A DNA stretch of 5,364 nucleotides from contig DQCG01000542.1 of the NCBI GenBank assembly GCA_003533825.1, forward strand, positions 1-5,364, read 5' to 3'. This document shows, piece by piece, positions 1 to 5,364 of the stretch. The stretch is from Phycisphaerales bacterium. GTDB lineage: Bacteria; Planctomycetota; Phycisphaerae; Sedimentisphaerales; Anaerobacaceae. Under the pieces are notes generated by a model, which saw only the letters and a program-made list of their open reading frames with translations, was not told the origin of the DNA and did not search any database. How positions within the stretch are numbered: the stretch's first letter is position 1; every line of letters begins with the position of its first letter. Both the position numbers and the translations under genes were made by a program.

Positions 1-1
1 T

Positions 2-3000
2 GCCTACATGAGCCCGGAACAGGCCGACCTGGGCGACATGGATGTCGATACCCGCTCGGATATCTACTCGCTTGGTGTTCTGCTCTACGAACTGCTCACC
101 GGCACAACGCCCTTTGGCGAAGAAGAGCTGCACAAGGCTGGCTATCTCGAAATGCAGCGGGTCATCCGCGAGCAGCCGCCGCCCAAACCCTCCACCAAAC
201 TAAGCACTCTCGGTGAAACGTTGACCGATATAGCAAAGCACCACGGCTCGACGCCAGATCTTTTGCGAAAGGCAATACGCGACGACCTCGACTGGATTGT
301 GATGAAAGCTCTGGAAAAAAGCAGGGACAGACGCTATGACAATGCCGCTGCGTTGGCAATGGATGTGCAGCGTCATCTGAGCGACCAGCCGATTCTTGCA
401 AGGCCACCAAAATTCACTTATCGATTCCAGAAGTTCCTGCGTCGGCACCGCTATCAGACCATAACCTCACTTACTATTGCAGTCTTAATTACCGCCGTAC
501 TAATCATATATTCGATGTGGAATCAGAGTCAACTTAAACTTGCAGAAGCCAAGTCTGTTGTTGACGGGAGCATTCTGTTCCAGGCTCGTGAATCGTTTGC
601 CAAAGCGGATTATGCAGAAGCTCTTTATCGCGCCAAATCCATCCTCGACAGCAAGTACTTTGGATCCGAAGCTAAACTTCTATACGCCGGCATTCTCGTT
701 CAGAATCAACAGTCTCAAGAGGCGGTGACTAAACTGGAGGATTTACTTGAAGACAGGCCGGAAATTACAGGGGCTGCCTATTCACTCTTAGCCAGGATAC
801 TCTGGGAAAGTAAATCCAATGACGGTGAAAAGTGGAAGAAAATCCATGAATACCAACAAAAAGCCGAAGAATTGTTTCCGGAGAACACGGAAGCATACTT
901 CCTCCGGGCTATGACAGCCCTGACGATAAAGAAGAAGATCGAATTGCTGGATGAAGCCTTGTATCTTGATCCCGGCCATTATGAGTCTTACAGATTGCGC
1001 GCCTATACATACTACGCTTCTAAGAAATATGAAGAGATGAAAGATGATGCGCTCGTCATGGTTGCATTACGGCCGCAATATCCGCTGGGTTATTCTTTAC
1101 GTGCAATTGCATCACAGGAACTGGGTAACTATGAAGATGCCATCTCTGATTACGGCAAGGCTATTAAACACACGTCCGAAGAAGGCCCGCAGCTTATTGA
1201 ACTATACGCCCAGCGCAGTGACATCTATCTCCGCATGGGCGACTATAAACGTGCCATTGAGGGCGCAGAAGAAGGTTTGAAGTTCTTCCCGGATGAAACC
1301 ATCCTCCAATTTCGTATTTTTTGTGCTTTGGTTGCTATGGGTGACTACGAGCAGGCAGGTGCTTTGTACAATCGGATTGCCAATTCTGACGTTGATTCCA
1401 AACTCAAATTCAGGGATTGGTCGATGAAGTATGTATTTGATATCCTGGATGCCGGTAGATCCTGGCATCCTCCAAACCGTAAGCCCGAGGGAGTCGCTTT
1501 TCTTTCCATGCTTGAAGCTGAGCAAATGTATGAACATCTTAGTGCTAAGGCCGGGCGAGTCATTAATGATGGGTTCAATTCCGACTTCTCACCTGATGGA
1601 ACTAAGCTGGCTTTCAGCTTAGGTGCTCCCGGGTACAGCGGCCTTGCAGTCTTTGACCTGACATCACAAGAGACTGATTTATTAATAGTGCCCGGCAAAA
1701 ATCCGAAATGGTCACCTGATGGGCAGTATATTGCCTATGTTCGTGATAATCCGATACTGCATCTTTCAGACTTTGCTTCCAGTGAACACCAGATCCATCC
1801 CCTTTCCCACACCGATGAACAAGTGTGGATTATTAAGGCTGATGGTACAGCACCAAAGTTCCTGGCACGCGGAAGCCGGCCCTCGTGGAGCCCGGATTCA
1901 AAGTTCGTATATTACCAATCGCGTAAGGCTCAAAGTCTGTACAGGATTTCTATCGAGGAAGGACAAACTCAACCCGAATTCGTTATGAGATGTTCCAACT
2001 ATCATCCTTCGCTGTCACCGGATCAGCAAAACGTGGCTTATATCGAAAACGGTTCTTTGGTAATTGTTGACATCTCGTCGCAATCGTCAATTGTTGACTG
2101 GAAAGGATCTCCGAGGATGTGGGCTGGAACCTGGTCCCCAAGCGGCTCTCAGTTTAGTCTTGGCGGCATTTACGATCCTGAGATCAGAACAGGTTTGTGG
2201 ATCTACGACCTGAACCGAAAGCAGGCTGAAAAAGTTCTTGCCGGCCAGATTACTAAGGCAAACTGGAATAAGGATGAGACGCAACTGGCCTTTTCTTTGG
2301 GAGCACCATTTAATGAGGTCTGGGTGGCGGATATCGATTCCAATATTTCAACCATTGAAGCGCTCGGCCCGGGACTCACTCTGGAACAACACTATCAGGA
2401 AATGTTGAATTTCTATACCGGCAGAATTGAGGCCGATCCCCGGGATGCAGACAGTTATTTCCATCGGGCACAATACCACGATTATTTAAATGAACAAAAG
2501 GAATCCGCTGACGATATGGAAAAATATGCCGCCGTCCTTAACCCTAAACAGGCAATGATTTCATCTGAAACCGGTTCCGGGTCTTTTCTCTCGCGTCTAT
2601 GGCAGGGCATTCCCACGAATATGGGGCCGACGGTCAACAGTTCATCTCACGATGCCGCCCCCAGCCTTACGGCTGACGGTTTGTCGCTTTTCTTCAATTC
2701 TCGCCGGCCTGGCGGCCATGGCAATTGGGATCTGTGGGTTACTACACGCCCAACGAAAGAGGATGAATGGGGAGTCCCGGAAAACCTTGGGTCGATTGTC
2801 AATACAGAATCCGTGGAAGTGTCTCCAAGCATCTCTGCCGATGGTCTGGCGCTCTTCTTCGATTCTGACCGGCCGGGGGGATATGGTAATTCGGATCTGT
2901 GGGTTACATCGCGGACGACAACAAACGAACCCTGGGAAGAACCGGTGAATCTTGGCCCGGTCATCAATAGCCCTGATAAGGAGTTTGCTCCGGCAATTTC

Positions 3001-3520
3001 AACTGATGGTTCCACACTCTACTTTTGTTCCAACAGCTCCGGCGGCGAGATCGGATGGGAGCTGCTCGTGACAACGCGAGCGGCGGCAGGCAACAACTGG
3101 AGTATCCCGTATAGTCCCGGATCGATTGCCGGTAATCCGGCTGTTTTCAATTCCCTTTGCAACCCGAATATTTCTGCCGATGACCTGACTCTCTTCTTCG
3201 AATGTATGCTGCCCGGCTGTGGCGCTGTCGATATATGGGTTACTACACGGTCAGACGTTTCTGATTTGTGGGCACAGCCCATGAATCTTGGTCCGACAAT
3301 TAATAGTATGTATAACGATGCCACTACCTGCCTCTCGGCTGATGGATCTACCTTCTATTTCGGATCTGATAGGCCCGGCGGGGAGGGTAGCTGGGACCTA
3401 TGGCAGATTAACATCACTTCTATACCGGAGTCGCCACTGAAAGAGGGTGATGTTAACTCAATCCGGAAATCGCCTCGAAGCAATGCAAGAAAGGATGTGG
3501 CACTTGGGAAGAATTATTAG
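2..3520 (+). CDS. Transmembrane Ser/Thr protein kinase with TPR and PD40 propeller ectodomain (5' partial)
   Basis: The gene enters from the left; base 1 ends a codon and 2-7 read Ala-Tyr before the Met at 8. Residues below are counted from that Met. Residues 2-5 (SPEQ) are the APE-like motif of kinase subdomain VIII, SDIYSLG at 17-23 holds the helix-F Asp, and DRRY at 107-110 the late conserved Arg. The Lys, HRD and DFG motifs lie outside the window, so activity cannot be judged. After an ARPP linker comes one hydrophobic helix at about 151-171, then TPR-like repeats (about 190-466), a TolB-like PD40 propeller (about 522-778), a short TPR-like segment (about 797-847) and a second PD40 set (about 870-1136). 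The end is polar, with a TAG stop. By family precedent the kinase is cytoplasmic and everything after the helix lies outside, probably as a sensor or scaffold. Substrate and ligand are unknown. Confidence 0.93.
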   Translation, partial: AYMSPEQADLGDMDVDTRSDIYSLGVLLYELLTGTTPFGEEELHKAGYLEMQRVIREQPPPKPSTKLSTLGETLTDIAKHHGSTPDLLRKAIRDDLDWIVMKALEKSRDRRYDNAAALAMDVQRHLSDQPILARPPKFTYRFQKFLRRHRYQTITSLTIAVLITAVLIIYSMWNQSQLKLAEAKSVVDGSILFQARESFAKADYAEALYRAKSILDSKYFGSEAKLLYAGILVQNQQSQEAVTKLEDLLEDRPEITGAAYSLLARILWESKSNDGEKWKKIHEYQQKAEELFPENTEAYFLRAMTALTIKKKIELLDEALYLDPGHYESYRLRAYTYYASKKYEEMKDDALVMVALRPQYPLGYSLRAIASQELGNYEDAISDYGKAIKHTSEEGPQLIELYAQRSDIYLRMGDYKRAIEGAEEGLKFFPDETILQFRIFCALVAMGDYEQAGALYNRIANSDVDSKLKFRDWSMKYVFDILDAGRSWHPPNRKPEGVAFLSMLEAEQMYEHLSAKAGRVINDGFNSDFSPDGTKLAFSLGAPGYSGLAVFDLTSQETDLLIVPGKNPKWSPDGQYIAYVRDNPILHLSDFASSEHQIHPLSHTDEQVWIIKADGTAPKFLARGSRPSWSPDSKFVYYQSRKAQSLYRISIEEGQTQPEFVMRCSNYHPSLSPDQQNVAYIENGSLVIVDISSQSSIVDWKGSPRMWAGTWSPSGSQFSLGGIYDPEIRTGLWIYDLNRKQAEKVLAGQITKANWNKDETQLAFSLGAPFNEVWVADIDSNISTIEALGPGLTLEQHYQEMLNFYTGRIEADPRDADSYFHRAQYHDYLNEQKESADDMEKYAAVLNPKQAMISSETGSGSFLSRLWQGIPTNMGPTVNSSSHDAAPSLTADGLSLFFNSRRPGGHGNWDLWVTTRPTKEDEWGVPENLGSIVNTESVEVSPSISADGLALFFDSDRPGGYGNSDLWVTSRTTTNEPWEEPVNLGPVINSPDKEFAPAISTDGSTLYFCSNSSGGEIGWELLVTTRAAAGNNWSIPYSPGSIAGNPAVFNSLCNPNISADDLTLFFECMLPGCGAVDIWVTTRSDVSDLWAQPMNLGPTINSMYNDATTCLSADGSTFYFGSDRPGGEGSWDLWQINITSIPESPLKEGDVNSIRKSPRSNARKDVALGKNY
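458..520 (+). other. Single transmembrane helix of the kinase
   Basis: Residues about 151-171 (counted from the Met at base 8) are an uninterrupted run of Ile, Leu, Val, Ala and Thr. A basic stretch (KFLRRHR, residues 142-148) precedes it and a polar, helix-forming stretch follows. The positive side faces the kinase, which by the positive-inside rule puts the catalytic part in the cytoplasm and the TPR/PD40 part outside. No other comparable hydrophobic run is visible in the protein. Confidence 0.85.
575..1405 (+). repeat. TPR array in the kinase ectodomain
   Basis: Residues about 190-466 contain successive helix pairs spaced roughly 34 residues apart with TPR-like packing positions. Examples are FAKADYAEALYRAKSIL, AYFLRAMTALTIKKKIELLD, SYRLRAYTYYASKKYEEM, GYSLRAIASQELGNYEDAI and IYLRMGDYKRAIEGAEEGL. 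I see about seven or eight units, some degenerate. TPR arrays usually bind peptides or protein partners. A further TPR-like pair (PRDADSYFHRAQYHDYLNEQ) lies apart from this array at about residues 811-830, between the two propellers. Confidence 0.85.
1571..2341 (+). repeat. First PD40 (TolB-like) beta-propeller of the kinase
   Basis: About six repeats carry the WSPDG-type signature followed by a strand and a short hydrophobic strand. These are FSPDGTKLAF (527), WSPDGQYIAY (568), WSPDSKFVYY (627), LSPDQQNVAY (669), WSPSGSQFSL (709) and a degraded WNKDETQLAF (753). Six PD40 repeats match a six-bladed propeller as in TolB. Spacing is uneven (about 40-60 residues) because of inserted loops. The role is probably protein or glycan binding rather than catalysis. 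Confidence 0.85.
2615..3415 (+). repeat. Second PD40 propeller of the kinase, five repeats of about 55 residues
   Basis: Residues about 870-1136 form five units. Each starts with a NLGPxxNS-like strand, continues with an ISADGxxLFF strand and a DRPGG.G turn, and ends with DLWVTTR. Unit starts are near residues 870, 924, 979, 1034 and 1091. The fourth unit is the most diverged: it lacks NLGP and RPGG and contains ECMLPGCG. This is a different PD40 subtype from the first propeller and the same subtype as the exported protein at 3755-4849, with which it is colinear. Confidence 0.88.
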
Positions 3521-3618
3521 ACTGGGTTGATGAAGCGGCTCTCATGAGAAATATGTGGTTTATGAACGCTTCTGTGACTCGCGAGCAAAATGATAAATAT
3601 TTTTAGCTCAAAAAAGCA

Positions 3619-3658
3619 GCCGGTGAGTATCACACCGTCAAGCGAATAACTCACCGGC
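3619..3658. promoter_or_regulatory. Perfect 10-bp inverted repeat with a competing inner hairpin
   Basis: GCCGGTGAGT at 3619-3628 is exactly complementary to ACTCACCGGC at 3649-3658, leaving a 20-base loop. Inside it, CGGTG (3621-3625) can instead pair with CACCG (3633-3637), so the two structures exclude each other. On the plus strand no T run follows, so it is not a standard terminator for the kinase gene. On the minus strand the stem is followed after three bases by six Ts (3610-3615), which looks like a terminator, but no minus-strand gene ends here. The structure is clear; its role is not. Confidence 0.55.
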
Positions 3659-3662
3659 CCAG

Positions 3663-3747
3663 CCAAACCCGGGTGGATGGTTTGCACGCCCGAGCCGAGG
3701 CTCATGTCATGATACAGCAAACCGAAAAAAGAAACAAGTTTGGAGGT
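3663..3747 (+). promoter_or_regulatory. Possible structured leader of the exported PD40 gene
   Basis: Four short segments can pair in different combinations: CCAAACC (3663-3669), GGTTTGC (3679-3685), GCAAACC (3717-3723) and GTTTGG (3738-3743), the last overlapping the Shine-Dalgarno. GGTTTGC fits either CAAACC upstream or, with seven perfect pairs, GCAAACC downstream. GTTTGG fits CCAAAC far upstream or CAAAC just upstream. A small GAGC-CGAG-GCTC hairpin lies at 3692-3703. The stems are short, so regulation is only a possibility. The rest of the 3521-3754 gap shows no clear promoter. Confidence 0.3.
3742..3747 (+). promoter_or_regulatory. Ribosome binding site for the exported PD40 gene
   Basis: GGAGGT lies seven bases before the ATG at 3755 and supports that start. 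The in-frame codon at 3749-3751 is TGA, so no longer version is possible. The out-of-frame ATG at 3748 directly touches the motif and opens a frame of only 27 codons. Confidence 0.8.
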
Positions 3748-3754
3748 ATGAATT

Positions 3755-4849
3755 ATGTTTCGGAAAAAGATGACAATTTCACTCGTATTAATTTTGACTT
3801 TAATCCTAATGGTGGAGGTTGCACAAGCTGACTATACCTTCGGCACTCCTGTGAACCTCGGTCCGCCAATCAATAGCGAGGCACCGGATGCCAGCTTGGC
3901 CATCTCGTCTGACGGGTTGGAAATGTACCTTGTCACCGAACGGCCCGGCGGGCAAGGCGAAGCCGATATATGTGTGGCGAAACGACCAACCAAGTCAGAT
4001 CCATGGGGCGAGCCGGTCAACCTTGGACCGACTGTTAATAGTTCAGCATGGGATGCTGAACCGGCAATTTCCTCCGATGGCCTGTCGCTCTATTTTGACT
4101 CACAAAGACCCGGAGGACAAGGTGAGTCTGATATTTATGTAACAACGCGGCCTTCCAAAAACGATCCCTGGGGCACGCCGGTTAATCTTGGGGAACCAGT
4201 TAATACATCGTCCCAGGATTCCGAGCCATTTATCACGGCCGACGGTCTGGAGTTGTATTTTGTTTCCTATCGCCCTGATGGGTATGGTGAATCCGATATA
4301 TACATGACAAAACGGCCAAGCAAAGGTGATCCCTGGGGCGAGCCGGTTAATCTTGGACCAATCATCAACACGCCTGGGTGGGAGGGTACGCCATATCTAT
4401 CGTCCGATGGCCTGAAGCTCTTCCATTACGGTTTCGCTCGGGAAGGTGCTATAGGTCCCGTCGATATTTGGATGTCAAGTCGGGCGACAAAAGATGATGA
4501 GTGGGCAAATTGTGTTGTATTAGGTCCTGAAGTTAACAGCCCGGCAGTCGATACGAATCCTTGTCTCTCTTATGATGGCTCTATCTTGTACTTTCAATCC
4601 CTGCGTTCCGGCGGATTGGGTGAGTTCGATCTTTGGCAGGTATCAATCGATCCGGTCGTTGACCTCAACGGCGACGGTATTGTCGATTCCGCGGATATGT
4701 GTATTGTCGTTGATAATTGGGGAACGGATAATCAACTATGCGATGTAGGCCCGATGCCCTGGGGTGACGGTATTGTTGACGTTGAAGACCTCATTGTTCT
4801 TGCTGAACATTTATTCGAGGAATTCCCTCCGGCTGAAGAGGTTGAGTAA
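3755..4849 (+). CDS. Exported PD40 beta-propeller protein with C-terminal dockerin
   Basis: A complete gene of 364 residues. Residues 1-25 are a Sec signal peptide: basic FRKK, a long Leu/Ile/Val core and the AQA|D cleavage site. Five PD40 repeats follow with a very regular 55-residue period (starts near 32, 87, 142, 197 and 253), each with a NLGPxxN strand, SSDGLxLYF, RPGGxGESDIY and a DPWGEPV turn. The fourth repeat is degenerate around GFAREGAIGP. Residues about 302-354 are a type I dockerin-like domain. The protein should be exported and may attach to a cohesin or to cell-surface material; no enzyme motif is visible. The gene lies 234 bases after the kinase gene with no evident plus-strand terminator between them, so co-transcription is possible. 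A terminator-like hairpin lies 60 bases after its stop. The actual ligand is unknown. Confidence 0.93.
   Translation: MFRKKMTISLVLILTLILMVEVAQADYTFGTPVNLGPPINSEAPDASLAISSDGLEMYLVTERPGGQGEADICVAKRPTKSDPWGEPVNLGPTVNSSAWDAEPAISSDGLSLYFDSQRPGGQGESDIYVTTRPSKNDPWGTPVNLGEPVNTSSQDSEPFITADGLELYFVSYRPDGYGESDIYMTKRPSKGDPWGEPVNLGPIINTPGWEGTPYLSSDGLKLFHYGFAREGAIGPVDIWMSSRATKDDEWANCVVLGPEVNSPAVDTNPCLSYDGSILYFQSLRSGGLGEFDLWQVSIDPVVDLNGDGIVDSADMCIVVDNWGTDNQLCDVGPMPWGDGIVDVEDLIVLAEHLFEEFPPAEEVE
3848..4648 (+). repeat. Five tandem PD40 repeats, 165-bp period at DNA level
   Basis: The 55-residue periodicity is also visible in DNA. Segments beginning at 3998, 4163 and 4328, exactly 165 bases apart, share GATCC(A/C)TGGGGC followed by GCCGGT(T/C)AA(T/C)CTTGG. 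The first and third of these differ at only three positions over about 32 bases. The outer repeats are more diverged. The pattern suggests duplication of the central blades or homogenisation between them. Confidence 0.85.
4658..4816 (+). other. Dockerin-like domain
   Basis: Residues 303-314 read DLNGDGIVDSAD, a full dockerin calcium loop (D-x-N-x-D-G-x5-D). The second half, GDGIVDVEDLIVLAEHLF (337-354), keeps the D-G and closing Asp. Its canonical first Asp and Asn are replaced by the Met and Trp of MPW, and a CDVGP segment precedes it. Dockerins bind cohesins. In planctomycetes many exported proteins carry such domains without a classical cellulosome, so the partner cannot be named. Confidence 0.82.
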
Positions 4850-4909
4850 GTTGTATTTTGCAAGGCAGAGAACTACTTAAAGAAGAAATAAAGCGCTTAG
4901 AATACTCAT

Positions 4910-4952
4910 AAAGAGCTGGCGGCTTGCGGGGCTGCCAGCCCTTTGTTATTTG
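4910..4952 (+). terminator. Rho-independent-type terminator after the exported PD40 gene
   Basis: GCTGGCGGC (4915-4923) pairs with GCTGCCAGC (4931-4939) through nine pairs including one G-T, around a short loop. After one A-C mismatch, AAAG (4910-4913) pairs with CTTT (4941-4944). The following bases, CTTTGTTATTT, are T-rich but not a pure T run. It lies 60 bases beyond the TAA stop. Confidence 0.7.
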
Positions 4953-5080
4953 GAACCATTCACAGAATACTTTTTTTCCGGGATACAGTTGGTGGGATTT
5001 GTATCGCACACTTTTTCAACTTCGTCAATCCTTTGAATCCTCTCTGAAATATGTATGGCGTCCCCCTTCGAGGTTTTTTC

Positions 5081-5108
5081 TTGTAAAAGATGGATTAAAT
5101 GTTATAAT
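5081..5108 (+). promoter_or_regulatory. Sigma70-type promoter for the third gene
   Basis: TTGTAA at 5081-5086 and a perfect TATAAT at 5103-5108 are separated by 16 bases. Transcription would start near 5115, about 30 bases before the strong ribosome binding site at 5133-5140. Together with the terminator upstream this makes the third gene a separate transcription unit. The rest of 4953-5080 shows only a T7 run at 4971-4977 and weak short pairings. Confidence 0.65.
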
Positions 5109-5132
5109 CATTGTGTTTGATAGGTTTTTACT

Positions 5133-5140
5133 GGAGGAGG
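5133..5140 (+). promoter_or_regulatory. Strong Shine-Dalgarno before the upstream ATG at 5146
   Basis: GGAGGAGG lies five bases before ATG 5146, the best-looking initiation signal in the window. That ATG is in frame with the signal-peptide Met at 5245 and no stop lies between, so it would add 33 residues (MAYDRGFSKEP...) ahead of the signal peptide. It is either the real start of an N-extended protein or the start of a leader reading frame. Confidence 0.6.
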
Positions 5141-5178
5141 CCAAAATGGCATACGATCGGGGTTTTTCAAAAGAACCG

Positions 5179-5243
5179 CATGTCGCTAGAAAAGCGCACA
5201 GTTCACGACATGTAATTTCTATCGAGTTGAAAGGTGATAGAAA
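5179..5243 (+). promoter_or_regulatory. Two adjacent perfect hairpins just before the 5245 start
   Basis: CATGTCG (5179-5185) pairs perfectly with CGACATG (5206-5212) across 20 bases; inside it a competing CGCT/AGCG hairpin (5184-5187 with 5193-5196) is possible. Three bases later, TTTCTATC (5216-5223) pairs perfectly over 8 bp with GATAGAAA (5236-5243), ending one base before ATG 5245. Its loop carries most of an AGGTGA ribosome-binding sequence (5232-5237). This is consistent with a structured leader that could modulate start choice. Confidence 0.5.
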
Positions 5244-5244
5244 G

Positions 5245-5364
5245 ATGAAAAAAACAATTTCACTTATGTTGATTGTGATATTGATCTTGATTGCAGATGT
5301 TGCGAAGGCGGATTTTATTTTTGGCACTCCAACTAATCTCGGGCCGAATGTCAACACCGCTTCA
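5245..5364 (+). CDS. Exported PD40 protein, paralogue of the preceding gene (3' partial)
   Basis: Only the first 40 codons are present. The start MKKTISLMLIVILILI is a Sec signal peptide with the cleavage site AKA|D after residue 22. The mature protein opens DFIFGTPTNLGPNVNTAS, closely matching DYTFGTPVNLGPPINS of the gene at 3755, so it almost certainly begins the same type of PD40 propeller. I chose ATG 5245 because it gives a normal signal peptide, aligns with the paralogue start and has AGGTGA at 5232-5237. The in-frame ATG at 5146 has a much stronger ribosome binding site and is a real alternative. Whether the protein also ends in a dockerin lies beyond the window. Confidence 0.75.
   Translation, partial: MKKTISLMLIVILILIADVAKADFIFGTPTNLGPNVNTAS

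Noticed and set aside
1202..1698. Overlapping minus-strand open frames opposite the kinase gene
   Set aside because: The plus strand encodes clear TPR and PD40 sequence throughout; these are shadow frames.
2647..3324. Minus-strand open frames at 2647-3015 and 3019-3324, and a similar one at 3832-4020
   Set aside because: They lie wholly opposite PD40 repeats, and their resemblance to each other simply reflects the repeated plus-strand code. None has its own context.
3592..3600. GATAAAT as a -10 element for the exported PD40 gene
   Set aside because: No acceptable -35 sequence lies at the right distance, so I do not call a promoter in this gap.
3517..3720. Minus-strand open frame of 67 codons across the gap after the kinase gene
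   Set aside because: No recognisable domain, it runs through the inverted repeats, and its composition looks non-coding.
3748..3831. ATG at 3748, out of frame, as a small gene
   Set aside because: The Shine-Dalgarno directly abuts this ATG with no spacer, and the frame ends after 27 codons inside the signal-peptide region.
3770..4849. Met at 3770 as the start of the exported protein
   Set aside because: It would remove the basic FRKK part of the signal peptide, and GGAGGT is correctly spaced only for 3755.
4981..5005. Weak hairpin GATACA/TGTATC after a T7 run
   Set aside because: Only six pairs with a large loop, and the T run precedes the stem instead of following it on the plus strand.
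5064..5080. CCTTCGAGG followed by TTTTTT as a second terminator
   Set aside because: The stem has only three pairs, too short to act as a terminator.
5025..5357. Minus-strand open frame of 110 codons at the right end
   Set aside because: It runs opposite the promoter, leader and signal peptide of the third gene, which are better supported.

Overview
The window holds three consecutive plus-strand genes and looks like chromosomal DNA from a planctomycete, most likely an uncultured member of the Phycisphaerae. Three things suggest this: a transmembrane Ser/Thr kinase whose C-lobe carries the TLTDIA...DLDWIVMKALEK...RRYDNA stretch typical of planctomycete kinases, C-terminal TPR and PD40 modules on that kinase, and a secreted PD40 protein ending in a planctomycete-style dockerin. 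The taxonomic placement is inferred from protein style, not from a marker gene.

Layout. (1) 2-3520: a 5'-truncated gene for a very large kinase. Only the end of the kinase domain is present. It is followed by one membrane helix, a TPR array, a TolB-like PD40 propeller, a short TPR-like segment and a second five-repeat PD40 propeller. (2) 3521-3754: a 234-base gap with several inverted repeats that can pair in alternative ways, and no convincing plus-strand terminator or promoter. (3) 3755-4849: a complete gene for an exported protein with five PD40 repeats of about 55 residues and a dockerin. (4) 4850-5244: a non-coding stretch with a Rho-independent-type terminator (about 4910-4952), a good sigma70-type promoter (5081-5108), a strong Shine-Dalgarno at 5133-5140 and two adjacent perfect hairpins just before the next start. 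(5) 5245-5364: the first 40 codons of a paralogue of the preceding gene, cut off by the window end.

How the genes may relate. The last propeller of the kinase is colinear, over about 263 residues, with almost the whole mature part of the secreted protein; the third gene begins the same way. The locus is therefore a family of one propeller module, once on the outside end of a membrane kinase and at least twice as stand-alone exported proteins. A shared ligand, or contact between the kinase ectodomain and the secreted proteins, is an attractive idea, but it is inference. No mobile element, CRISPR array, tRNA or rRNA was seen.
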